A stretch of DNA of 41,260 nucleotides from Polysphondylium violaceum (Eukaryota > Evosea > Eumycetozoa > Dictyosteliales > Dictyosteliaceae), in assembly GCA_000277445.1 (NCBI GenBank), contig AJWJ01000176.1, forward strand, positions 1 through 41,260, written 5' to 3'. Of this stretch, positions 1 through 11,128 are shown piece after piece. A program made the translations under genes and the position numbers. The first letter of the stretch is position 1. Each line of letters opens with the position of its first letter. The notes under the pieces are model-generated. The model saw only the letters and a list, made by a program, of their open reading frames with translations, had not been told where the DNA came from and did no database searches.

Positions 1-530
1 TCGTTTTTTCAAAGAGAACATTCCGTGGTCAGGTTGGCAAGATGAGATTAGCAATCTATACTTCCTAGGATTCAGGAACGTAATAGAGAAATTAATAAAA
101 GCTTGTCCCCAATGCCAAAGTGCCGAATTGAAACTGTGAAATAAGGTTTTTTATCCAATTCCATCCAGATCCTCCGTGGAAAGACATCTCGCTGGATTAT
201 AATATATTAAGCTATCAAAGTCCGACGAAGAGATAATTTACTTGTAAATTATTTGATTGTGGCCATGTACATCCAATTTGGGGTTCCTTGGAATATCATT
301 TGCAAAACAGGATCAGATTCAATATTTAAGAGTCCTCTGGAAGACGATAGACAATTTTGGTTCAACCAGGCCGTGCGCAAGTCGAAGATCAAACCGAAAG
401 AACCTACAGAACGATCAAGGAACAAATTATCAAAGAACAACAGAAAGAAATGGTATAGTAAAATATTATAGATGCAATGGTTAACACCTCAACTGGTAAG
501 TCGCCATTTGAAATTGTTTATTGTTGCTTT
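1..530 (+). mobile_element. Decayed Ty3/gypsy-type LTR retrotransposon fragment (integrase region)
   Basis: Conceptual translation of the plus strand shows traces of a retroelement integrase. First comes the end of an HHCC zinc-binding domain, with a C-P-Q-C pair near 109-120. Weak traces of the catalytic core follow, then a short S-P-F-E-I-V-Y-like motif near 500-525 that is typical of the end of gypsy-type cores. It is a fossil: several breaks interrupt it, nothing upstream is in the window, and no LTR was recognised. The family (Ty3/gypsy, possibly Skipper-like among dictyostelid elements) is inferred from motif order only. The level of decay suggests an old insertion. Confidence 0.6.
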
Positions 531-696
531 TTGTTTAAGATTATCATTTTCAGTTGTTACTATTATTTCTTTAAACATCTTGATATGGTGCAACTGCAGA
601 TCCGTCATTGGTGATGATCCGTCACAAACAATGAATGTATATATAACTCTATGCTGTTGTTTGTTGTGTGGGTATCTATAAATGATAGTAATTGCA

Positions 697-736
697 AGAA
701 CTAAAAAGTATGGTGCAATACATACTTTTTAGTTCT
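697..736. repeat. Perfect 16-bp inverted repeat, 8-nt loop
   Basis: The arm AGAACTAAAAAGTATG at 697-712 is exactly complementary to 721-736, with loop GTGCAATA at 713-720. It sits about 170 bp after the retroelement fossil. It could be a terminator-like stem, the end of a small foldback element, or a short hairpin RNA; the sequence alone does not decide. Confidence 0.85.
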
Positions 737-1360
737 CTTCAGATAATCTCATCTTTAAACTATGAGATCTCTATTTCCTGTATCCATCATTTTAATTAAT
801 ATCTCCAGAGTGATTCTTGAATATTTTTGTCTCTGACTTGAGTGATAGGGAGGTCAATATCTTAAGTATCTGTTAATTAATTCTATCAATTTGTTTCTAT
901 TATTTATATATTGATTAAAATTTTCTTTCTATGTTTGTTTTTGATTTCGTTTTCTTTGAATTTTTACACCATCCTGCCCCGCGTTTCATCTTCATCATCA
1001 TGATCATAATCATCATAATCGTCATTATCTTCTAATTCCTATCCTACAATTTCCCCTCCTCTTTCTCTTCACTACCATTATAATGGAAACTATATAGAAT
1101 GTAAATATGAATAAAAGAGCAACATTTTTTCATTTAAATCAATTCTCTCTAGTTTTAGACCCTCGGGAAAGAAAATAGTACCAATCATATAAAGAAACCA
1201 GCAGATCTAATATAATAAAAATGGAAAGTTTGATCTTTGAGAGATTCAATCAATGACCTTTAACCATATTTAAAAATTTAGCTCAGCAGTGGACATTTGA
1301 ACCATTTTGGAAACTCTAATAACTGTACAAATGATTTTAGTCAAACAATTGCTTCAAAAC

Positions 1361-1441
1361 ATGAAATTCACGGTATCTAACTTATTGAATTGGTACATCA
1401 TTGTACAGATGGGTCAATAAGTTAGATATAGTGAATTTCAT
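1361..1441. repeat. Long imperfect hairpin (about 30 bp paired over 81 nt)
   Basis: The outer stem pairs 1361-1371 with 1431-1441 (11 bp). After a 2-nt mismatch, a second stem of 14 bp pairs 1374-1387 with 1415-1428. After an asymmetric internal loop (5 versus 8 nt), a 5-bp stem closes on a TCAT tetraloop. Size and shape fit a microRNA-like precursor or a tiny foldback transposon. No gene lies on top of it. Confidence 0.8.
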
Positions 1442-1479
1442 CTCAGAGTTGGTGTAGAGAAAAACATACCATAAACTAT

Positions 1480-1498
1480 GAAGTTCTTTCAGAACTTC
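1480..1498. repeat. Short perfect hairpin
   Basis: GAAGTTCT (1480-1487) and AGAACTTC (1491-1498) form an 8-bp stem with a 3-nt loop. It lies 39 nt after the long hairpin ending at 1441. Confidence 0.7.
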
Positions 1499-1567
1499 TC
1501 AAACATGTTAATTATTATATTTAATATTATTCATACTAAAGTAATATATATATAAGGATGGACCGTT

Positions 1568-1606
1568 CACCAAATAAAATTCTAAATTAAAGAGATGGAT
1601 TTGGTG
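1568..1606. repeat. 8-bp inverted repeat around a 23-nt loop
   Basis: CACCAAAT at 1568-1575 is complementary to ATTTGGTG at 1599-1606. It lies in the 3' flank of the minus-strand gene that ends at 1731. A weak signal on its own; listed because it is the fourth foldback in this spacer. Confidence 0.5.
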
Positions 1607-1730
1607 TATCATTCATTGGGTAATAATCTTTTGTTAAATTCAACAGATTAACCTTAATGAATTGAATTATTTTGTTATCGGGTATGATTACATCTTATAA
1701 ACAAACACTAATATTATGCAAATGATTTAT

Positions 1731-4700
1731 TTAATAAAAATCGTAAATTTGAATAATGGAAACATGATCCATTTCATCAATATATCTAATAAATGGAATT
1801 AAACTTTGAATTAAAACATCTACGGATATTTGTTGAGGTAATTTTTCTTTACAAGTTGGAGGGAAAAGGTTATAAGAAAAATTAACTTTGGCATCTTCAC
1901 CAAATAACTCTAATTTCTTTAAAGTAGATTGTAAATGATTTGTATGAGTTTCCAATTTTACTTGAATAGAAACATTATTTGAAATTGAAAGGATAGTCGT
2001 AAGAGGAGATTTTCTTGCCAAATTTAATAGAACATCGGTAAAGAGTTTAAATGTTGGAATCTGTAAAGTAAAAAGACCATGACCGAGAGATTTAACATTT
2101 TGAATTCTTGGATCTATTTGACTCCAATTTGATTGGTATGGCGAGAGGACCAATAACTTTTCATGTAATCCAGCTGCATCATATTGTTCACCAACAAACT
2201 TTCTCAATGGAAAAGCCATTAACCACATTTGACCCATAATTAAACTCATGACAACACCAGGTACCAAATCAGTAATAAAACCTTGATCACCCAAAGCTTG
2301 CATAATACCAGTCTTTTGAGAAACTTTACCAAACTCTTTAAACAACACTTCAAAATATGATTTCAAGACAGAAATAAATGGGAATCTATACCAAGGAGTG
2401 TGATTCATAAATTCACCAAATACTTGAACCATTTCAACCTGCATCCACTCGGGGAGTTTATAATGATTTAAAGCATCTCTTCCAGCATGATAACTACCAT
2501 CAATAAAACCTTGTTCAGATAAAAGCTTTGACAATTTGTTTCCATTGGTTTTAAATTTATAAAGATTCTTTGTATCTGGTATTTCTCTGTATTCAATTTC
2601 ATAAATTGTTTCACCAGCTCTAAATTTAGCTAAACTATGATTTGTTGGTTTAATGTCAGACATATTCAATGTACCATTTTCCAACACTACAACTTGATTT
2701 GCTTCATCAGTGATATCTGTAATGACACTGTTAAAAAGACCAGTCATTGAATTGTGAATATGTTTAGCTGAAACTACACACATTACATTTTTTAATTCAA
2801 TAGATTTACCTTTATAACTTTTAATTGGACACAAGGTATCCAAAACTTCTAATATAGGTTTTGATAATTGCTTTACATTTGATTTACCACCATTATTACC
2901 ATTGTTGTTGTTATTTAAATCGTTTTTCTTTCTAGCCTCTTGAGATTTTGACCAAATTGAAACCAAATCATCTAACCCAACCCAACCTGCCATCATCACT
3001 TGAGTTGAAGTAAATTGAATACTCTTTGAACTTAATATAGCACTTGCAGCTCTATTCCATGGAGAACCAACTGTTTTCATTAAATCAATATGGGGTACTT
3101 GTTTTTCTTTTCTAATATCACCAAATGCCTCTTTTAATTCTTTCCAAGAATCTTTATCCAATTTATCAGCAACCCATTGGGTAAATGCTTCAATACTAGG
3201 TTGTGATGGTAAAATACCCAAGATTAGCTCACTACCTCTGGATGGTATACCTATATTTCTAATAACTTGAGGAATATCCCAAAATTCGGGAATATCACGA
3301 AGCATAAGACCGAATTCTTGTCTAATTTCATTGAGTTGAGACTCATCACGCAAAGATTTTGTCAATTGATCTTGAGGACGAGATTCTGTAGATTGGACCT
3401 CTGCTTGAATTTCATCTTTAAGGCCAATAAGTTGATCTATAATACCAACAATAGCAGTCTCCACGAGACTACTTGCATTCTTTTTACTTCTGGCTCTAAG
3501 AATATCAATCAATAAAAACAATTCATCGGGTATAAGGTTTACAGCTGTATTAATTTTGGGTATAGCGGCCTCGGCATATGGCTCAAATCTTTCCAACATT
3601 ATCAACATTGGATTGACATAACTTTCAAGAATAAGTTCAACAGCATTTGAAAGACCTGGTATATTTGTTGGTATAAGTTGTTTGGCTGCATTTGAAAGCC
3701 CAACTTGAATTTTTGGTAACATTATTCTTAAATTCTTTAATATATCTTTGATCACCTTTAAAGAAATATGTGGTACTTGATTGAGTAAATTATTAATACG
3801 AGATTCAACTGTAATAATTGGTGGTTGTTGTGCTTGTAATTGGTCATCTTGGTCATCTGTACTGATTTCATTATCATCAAAAGGAGTTTTTCTAAAACAC
3901 ATCATAATATCAACGGTTGGATCATTTGGTTGCATTTCATAAACCATAGTATCACGGAAACCAACAGACTCAATAATTAATCTCCAATCAGATAATGATC
4001 TAAAACCACGAATTTCATCTCTTTCTAATGGAGCAGAAATACCAGTTAAAGCATTAAATACCATATGAGCACAATCTAGCATTGGTATTAATTTACGATC
4101 TTTATCCAAATCATGTTCACGAGTGATAAAACAACCACCTGGTCTTAAAATTCTATAAACACTCTCGAGGAATTGAATTATTTGTTTTGGTGGTAAATGA
4201 TGTAAACCTTGATTTAAAGTGACTAAATCAACACTACTGTCTGGTATTTCCTTAAATTCTCTACCATTCTTTTTAATATGATTATAATCAATTTTAATAG
4301 GTATACCAAGTAGATGCTTATCGATTGTACCTCTTTCCAATGATGCACCAATATCAGTTTCATCAGGATCACTGTCATGAACTATCCATGTTTTACCTCT
4401 AATTTGTAATGCATTTCTTAATGGTGATATTAATTTACCATAATCACCAATTGACACAAAATTATTAATTTTACCAACTTTACCCAAATGTGATAATATT
4501 GAAACTGTTTCTCTTACCAATTCTCTTTTTTGTTCAGCCAACTGTTTAACTAAATTCCAAACCTAAAATATATATATATTAATATATATAAAATAAAAAT
4601 TTATATTATTATTAATAATATAAAACATACTTGCATAATACCAGATAAAGGAGTATTTTGTTGAGAATTTAAAGTTTCAATTATTTTCATATAAATTGCA

Positions 4701-6559
4701 TTATCATCCTTTAATCTTGAATCCCAAATAGCAGTATTAATAATTCTCATTAAAGAATTATTATTTGCAAGTGATAGAAATTCAACCAAAAAAGTTTCAA
4801 TAAAAGTTTGTCTTTGTTTTGGATCTTTCATTAAATTTCTAAAAGAATTTGATCTATGAATTTCAGTTTTGTCAATTAAATTGTTTATCATTTCTTTTTT
4901 TTGATTTAATGATTCTTGGTCATCAACAATTGGATAAATATTTGAACTTGGTTTTGGTGGATTTAAAACATTGGCCATTGGATAATGAGCAGTACCTTCA
5001 TCATTATCATCTAAACCATAATGATTCCACCATTGATTTGTAAATCTATTATTTGGATCAAATTTACTCTTTTCCAATTTAAAATTTTCAAAACCTGGAT
5101 AAGCTTCATGTAATTGTTTTTTTGTATAATGATGTCTATAGGGTAAATAAAATGTACCACCTTCTTGAAGAGTAATATTGATAAATTTGTTTTGATAAGA
5201 TCTCAACAAATGATCTCCCTCTGCTGTTCTTCTAATTCTAAAATAAAATACAAATGCATATGAACCATCTGGATGTGTTGAATATGGTAAAGCAGTATCT
5301 TTATCTTGATGAACATATCTAATGGTGATATTTAAAAGAGTGATAAACTTTTCCTTATTTAATTGATTTATAACTAATTGACGAACCTCTGTGATCCAAT
5401 TATTAAAATTTTCCTTTGGTACAAAGTATTCTTGAAGAATAAAAGTATCATCAATTAATAACCATGGTGAATATAATTGAGCCAATGGTTTGGCAGATTC
5501 AAATAATAAAAGATTCGAATCATTTACTTCACTCCAATCCATTGCAACACCAGTTGAATGTTCAATTGCAAATCTAACTTCTCTCAATGGACCAGCAAAC
5601 CATTTATAAATGGTACGACTAGCCATTGACATTTCCTTAGGTTTTGCTGGTAAATTACTGACAGTTGGTGTTTCTGATGTTCTTTTAAATAAATAGATAT
5701 CGGCCACATCAAAATTTGTAATATCAACACGTGCCAATTTAATTTCAATTTCATCATTTTTCATTGCCTCTACCATTGGCTCATAAACAAAAGGTACATC
5801 TTGTAATGGTATCATTATGGTATCCATTGATAAAGGATAATTCTTTTTAACTTTCAATACAACTTGATAAATAATACCAAATAAACCATAGCCACCAATA
5901 CAAAGTGAAAATAATTTACGTGATTCCTCAACACTTGAATCCCTTGAACATTCAATCACTTGACCATCTGATTTAATTAATAAAAAACTTTTAACAGACT
6001 CGACCAATGTGTGATCAGTAGTAATACCATGACCATTTACAGATAAGGTACCACCAACAGAGAATGAACAATAGGATTGTAATGTTCTAGGTGCTCTGGC
6101 AAATTGATTTAAATATAAAATTAAATCTGACCACAATGCACCTGTTCCTACTGTAATTTCATCACCATCATGTCTATACTCCATATGATTAATATATTTC
6201 ATATCAATAACAATACCATTTGTATTTAATGTATGACCACCCATAGAATGTTTGGTACCACGCACACTAACTGGTAAATTTAATTTATCTGCAACTTGCA
6301 AAACATTTTGAATATCTTGAATACTTCTAACTTGATTTAATGAATAAACTTTGGTTGCATTTAATCTTGATACATCATCCAATACAATATTCCCTCCACT
6401 AGTAATGTGATCTGGCCAACAATCGGTTCCTCTATCATGATAAATATCATCAAATAAACATTCTTCTTCTTTTTTTTCTTTTTCCTCTTTTTTTTCTTCT
6501 TCTTTTTTATTATCCTCTTTCATTTCCTCTGATTGAGAGATACTATCTATGGAAATCAT
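1731..6559 (-). CDS. FAD-linked oxidase fused to SAM-dependent methyltransferase, about 1586 aa
   Basis: Two exons: 6559-4631 and 4562-1731, with a phase-0 intron of 68 nt (GTATGT...TTTTAG). After a Lys/Glu-rich start (res. 11-33) comes a PCMH-type FAD-binding domain (about 40-240): RGTKHSMGGHT (100-110, G-x-x-H type), SVGGTLSVNGHG (167-178) and GGYGLFG. The region ends in a DPNNRFTNQWW-like motif, as in aldonolactone/alditol-oxidase-type flavoenzymes. A class I methyltransferase follows from about 670 to 870, with VSIGDYG (679-685) where motif I would be, LNQGLHHLP (759-767) and RILRPGGCF (about 780-788). The last roughly 700 residues are helical plus an unrecognised C-terminal part with no family I know. 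Substrates cannot be read from sequence. The domain calls are solid; joining them rests on one clean intron that keeps frame. Confidence 0.88.
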
Positions 6560-6893
6560 TTTATTTTACATCAAATATGAATATGAGTAAAAAAAGAGTG
6601 AGGAAGTTTTTTTGATCAAACAAATCTTTTTTTTTTAAAAAAAAAAAATCTTTAAATACAAAATCCCAATGAGGGTGAATTTTCAAATGAGAAATTTTAA
6701 AGAAATGACGTGGGAAAGATTCCAAGATGGATCGGGATTGAAGTTAACACCAATAATAATTATGTCAATTTGATTTTTTTAAAAATTTTATATTCATTGA
6801 ATTTATTAAAAATGACACATTAATTATATATATAAACAGATGAATGACGATGGTGATGAATGATAAATAAATATACAATGAAATTTATAAATA
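6560..6893. other. Spacer between two minus-strand genes
   Basis: Upstream region of the FAD oxidase/methyltransferase gene and 3' flank of the DENND10-like gene. It holds T/A homopolymer runs (near 6628-6650) typical of dictyostelid promoters. No coding sequence or RNA gene was recognised. Confidence 0.5.
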
Positions 6894-8032
6894 TTAACCA
6901 TTTAAACCTTCAGCGTTTGCAATATTAAATAGAAAAGTACTCATACCATTGGGTAACTTTCTAGATTCTAAACTTTCAAGAGTAATTTTACCATCATCCT
7001 CTTTTAAAGATTCCAATTTTGAAAGTAATTCTTTCATTTTCATATTTAAACCCTTGATTAATGCTTGATCACTAACTTCATCATTATCCAATGATTCCAA
7101 CATAAATCTTAATAAATCTTTATGAAATGATCCTAAAACAAATTGATCTTTTGAATATGATGATATAGATACTTCTTTTGAACTTACTATAGTAAATTGT
7201 GAATAATATGTTATTGATTAATATAAAGTATTATTACTCTTTAATTAAATAAATAATAATTACAATCAATTAAAATATCATATAAATCATCTCTTGATTT
7301 AATAGAAGGATCAACAAAACCAGCACAATAGATACCAGTTGATTGTAAATCTTTAATTTCAAGGTCATTAATTGAAACATAGGGACGTAAAATATTCCAA
7401 TTTTGTCTATGAAATACAAAAAGAGGTAAAGCACGAATCACCTTTAAAAGAGAAATCAACTTTTCAGAATAAACAACCACTCTCTTTTTCATTGCCATTG
7501 CAGACCAAATTAAAATGATTTCTTCACCAAACAAACGAATGACATCCTTAATACTAGTTGCAAGATATGATCTTCTAACATCAAAACTAGAGTCAACAAA
7601 TTTACCCAAAGCACCAACATCAAATTGACCTCTATTAATGACTCTTAATTGACATTCAAGTAATTTACTACAATCACCCAATGCCAAATAAACATTTGAT
7701 AATATTGAAGCCAATGATGAATATTTCTCTGGATTGAAATGATTTCTAGTGATACAAATTGAAAATGCTGCTACTCTTTTAAGACTCTCTGGTATTGTAC
7801 CACTACTGTGATCTATAGAGGTTGTATGTATATAAATCCATGTATTTTTATATTTGCTAAAACTAAAGTTTAATGATATCTTTTCCTTTTCCAATGATGT
7901 TTTATTTAATAAAACTTGACGTAGTTGATCATTAATGCTTGGAAAACACCATGTAAGTAATACATCTGAATTCAAGTCTTTTTCAAAGATTGAGATTGAA
8001 TCTTCCAATGATATATCAACCAATGTTGTCAT
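6894..8032 (-). CDS. DENND10 (FAM45)-like DENN domain protein, 353 aa
   Basis: Exons 8032-7264 and 7186-6894; intron of 77 nt (GTAATT...CTATAG) in phase 1, so that T joins TA to give Leu. The joined protein is the usual length for FAM45/DENND10. It follows that family end to end: an N-terminal longin-like part with a TWCFPS motif, a central DENN region (FGEEIILIWSAMAMKKRVV), and a C-terminal helical part with LGSFHKDLLRFMLE. DENN proteins act on Rab GTPases; DENND10 is linked to late endosome behaviour in animals. The second exon would look like an orphan ORF without the splice. Its promoter is shared with the divergent SAP-domain gene across a 32-nt A run. Confidence 0.85.
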
Positions 8033-8102
8033 TTTTTACTACCAACAAATCTACTTTTACAATAATATCACAAATATATAAATGTTTGCTGATCAAATGT
8101 GA

Positions 8103-8104
<2 letters not shown>

Positions 8105-8136
<32 letters not shown>
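8105..8136. repeat. Poly-A tract (32 nt) in a divergent promoter
   Basis: Uninterrupted A run between the starts of the DENND10-like and SAP-domain genes. Homopolymer tracts of this kind are common in dictyostelid promoters and probably keep nucleosomes off. Confidence 0.8.
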
Positions 8137-8138
<2 letters not shown>

Positions 8139-8205
8139 ACTTTTAAAAAAAATTGAAAAATCTCACTCTTTTTCAAAAACTCTCATTTCATTTATTGTGT
8201 GTACA

Positions 8206-9843
8206 ATGAATGGTAATAATAACAACAATATTCATTATACAGTATTACAAGATAATGAATTTATAAAAATCCTTAGTTTATTGTCAAAAGACACAATAGT
8301 CCAATCACTCAAATCAATTAAAAACATATATAATATAATAGTAGATGATCATCACCACATTGACAAAGTACCCAAACAAAAGTTATTACATTTACTCAAT
8401 GAATGTATTTCATTTTCATCTATAGATGAACTAATAGCTAGTTTTCAAGAGATACCCGATCAATTAAAGTTCTTTTTCAAGCTTTTAAATCTATTGGATT
8501 CACCAAGACAATTAAATTATCACCCCTATATGATAAATTTCAATGAAAACATTTACAACACTCACACATATCAAGAAGCTACCTCAATTGTTTCACAATT
8601 TACAAAAGATGATACCCAAGAAATACATCAAGCCATTAGAGATTCAAATGAAAAGTTTCATTTCTTTCAATTACTAGCTTCTTTTTTTAAGTTTAAAGGT
8701 GCTAATTTCTGTTTAGATAAACTAGATTTCGAATGTTTAAAACAACTTTGCAAATGTTTAGATATATCAATTACAAATTTAAGACATAGCAACAATAATA
8801 ATAATCAAAATTGTAACAATAGTAATAGTAATATAGATACTTTAAAATACTTAATCAAAGAAGAACTCGTTTATAGAGGAACAGAATCATTTTTAAAAAA
8901 TTTAAATAGCTCAAACATTAAAATGATGGCTGATAATTTAAAGATAAACAAGGTTGGTAAAAAAGAAATAATAATAGATCAAATTATGAATTTGATATTT
9001 GTTTGTCCACCTTTAGATTTATTACAAGCTGCCGCTGAAGAAAATGATGAAAACGCTCATTCAACAACAACAACACCAGAAGATAGTAGTAGTACTTTTA
9101 AAAAGAGAAACGATAGTGGGAGTAAAAGAAAATTACGCTCAACAAATATATCCTATGATGGATCAGATTATGAAAGTAATGGTGGAGATGCTATAATAAT
9201 ATCTACAGAAGATGAATATAGTGAATATTGTCAAGAATATGGTGATGACGATGATGATGATGCTGATGTATATAGTCAATCAGATAATAATGAATATGAA
9301 TATAACCAAGTCAATAGTGATATGGAAGGTTATCAATATGAAGATCTAGATAATGATGAATATGAACAACAAGATGTATATGAAGAGCAGGAACAAGAAC
9401 CACATGTGTACAGGAACAAAAGAAATATATCTACATCATCATTATTTGTTAGTCATGGTAATAATGATGAAGAAGGTGAAGCATTTGAAGAAATAGTAGA
9501 TGAACAAGATGATGATTATGAAGAAGAAGAATATGAAGAAGAATATGAAGAAGAATATGAAGAAGAAGATGAAAATATTATTTACGGTGGCGATGATGAT
9601 GATGAAGATTCAATGATGACAAACAATCAATCAAATCCTCTAACATATATTGTAAAAGGAATATCAAAAAAGGAACTTCATGGATTATACAACTCTGCAC
9701 AACTTAAAGATTATTGTAAAAAGAATGGACTCAAAACATCTGGTACTAAAAAAGATGTAATTAAAAGAATATTTGACTTTCTCGACAATGATTGTAAAAT
9801 CATTGAGAAAAAGAGAAAAAAAAAGAAAAAAAGAAGACATTAA
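8206..9843 (+). CDS. SAP-domain acidic nuclear protein, 545 aa, function unknown
   Basis: The first ATG is at 8206 (MNGNNNNNIHYTV); reading from 8197 would need a GTG start. The N-terminal 290 residues are helical and unrecognised, with a SAP-like helix pair around the motif NLKINKVGKKEIIIDQI. The middle (about 310-470) is highly acidic with Asp, Glu-Tyr and Gln runs. Near the C-terminus a SAP motif (about 492-526; LKDYCKKNGLKTSGTKKDVI) precedes a final Lys/Arg tract that looks like a nuclear localisation signal. SAP motifs bind AT-rich DNA or scaffold regions. A nuclear, chromatin-associated role is inference; no ortholog name is offered. Single exon. Confidence 0.75.
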   Translation: MNGNNNNNIHYTVLQDNEFIKILSLLSKDTIVQSLKSIKNIYNIIVDDHHHIDKVPKQKLLHLLNECISFSSIDELIASFQEIPDQLKFFFKLLNLLDSPRQLNYHPYMINFNENIYNTHTYQEATSIVSQFTKDDTQEIHQAIRDSNEKFHFFQLLASFFKFKGANFCLDKLDFECLKQLCKCLDISITNLRHSNNNNNQNCNNSNSNIDTLKYLIKEELVYRGTESFLKNLNSSNIKMMADNLKINKVGKKEIIIDQIMNLIFVCPPLDLLQAAAEENDENAHSTTTTPEDSSSTFKKRNDSGSKRKLRSTNISYDGSDYESNGGDAIIISTEDEYSEYCQEYGDDDDDDADVYSQSDNNEYEYNQVNSDMEGYQYEDLDNDEYEQQDVYEEQEQEPHVYRNKRNISTSSLFVSHGNNDEEGEAFEEIVDEQDDDYEEEEYEEEYEEEYEEEDENIIYGGDDDDEDSMMTNNQSNPLTYIVKGISKKELHGLYNSAQLKDYCKKNGLKTSGTKKDVIKRIFDFLDNDCKIIEKKRKKKKKRRH

Positions 9844-10194
9844 TGGATATTTATTCTTATCCTCAAATAAAAATTGTACATATGATCATCAAAGTCTATT
9901 TTTTGTTATTTTTTTCGTTGATTTACACAAATCCTCTGTTTAAATATGCACCTCCCTCATAATTTATCATATTATATCAAGATCACAAACATGCGAATTT
10001 CTTGTGATCATAACGACGCTAAAAAAAATAAAAAAAAAATTGAAAAAAAAATCGATTTTTCACCACTTTCGTTTTTTTTCTTTTTTTTTTTTTTTCTTTT
10101 TTTTTACCGATTTCAACGGGGTATTAGTAGGATTGAAAAAGAGCTTATACAATAGGCTTGTACCAACATATTTGTGTTTTATCAACAAGTAAAG
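9844..10194 (+). promoter_or_regulatory. Spacer/promoter of the USP gene with A and T tracts
   Basis: Tandem spacer between the SAP gene and the USP gene. It has poly-A around 10021-10050 and interrupted T tracts at 10070-10105, a typical dictyostelid promoter layout. No conserved element or RNA gene was recognised; short ORFs reading through the tracts are Phe/Lys homopolymers and not credible. Confidence 0.5.
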
Positions 10195-11050
10195 ATGCCA
10201 ACTTTCATATCAACACAACAAAACCATCTTAATAATAATCAATTTAAAAAAAAAAAACTAAAACAGATAAATAACAACAAAAATAATCAAATTAATAATA
10301 ATAATAATAAAAAAACAAATAGTAATATTAAATTAAAATTACAAGAAAATGATCGAGTTGATGAGTTTGCTATTAAAATACCAAAGTCCCCTACAATTAA
10401 ACCCTCTACTTTAAATTCTTCTCACACAACAACAACAACAACAACTGCCACTACTAGTTCAAAAAAATCAAACAACATTGAGAACAAGAGTTTATTAGAG
10501 GCAACTATTAAAAATCAAGCTAAACCATTATTACATAGAAATATAGCATTTATTGAAGCAGAGATTCAAGATGATTCTAAAAACTCATTAAAATCAAAAT
10601 ATAAACCTATCAATGATATATCATTATTCAAACAACAACAAAAAAATGGTACAACAACAGCTAAAAAACAAGTAGTCGTTGAAGATGATAATGTATTACC
10701 AGAGCCTAAAAATGTATTATTTAAACCCGATGACTTGTTATCCATTTCACAATGGAAACATGTTGGTAAAATTGGATCTGGTTTGGGAAATATAGGAAAT
10801 ACATGTTTCTTAAATTCAGTACTTCAATGTTTAACCTATTCAAGTCCATTAGCTAATTTTATGTTATCAGAACAACATTCTAAATCATGCACATCAAAAG
10901 TATTTTGTATGTTTTGTAGTTTAGAAAAGCATATTATTAGATCTCTTGCTTCAACTGGTAAAGTTATTATACCAAAAGAAATAACTTCAAATTTAAAAAG
11001 TATGTTGTTTTATACTATGATTGTCTTTATTAAATCTCTAACTCTTTTTG

Positions 11051-11128
<78 letters not shown>

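Larger units (their letters stand above)
531..1730. other. Gene-free spacer rich in foldback sequences
   Basis: No coding region with dictyostelid codon pattern was found on either strand. The stretch is AT-rich but less extreme than other spacers here. It carries four separate inverted repeats (697-736, 1361-1441, 1480-1498, 1568-1606). It lies between a retroelement fossil and the 3' end of the 1731-6559 gene, so it may contain further unrecognisable transposon debris, or small non-coding RNA genes. Confidence 0.6.

Noticed and set aside
8197-8205. GTG start for the SAP protein
   Set aside because: Nuclear dictyostelid genes use ATG; the next in-frame ATG at 8206 fits.
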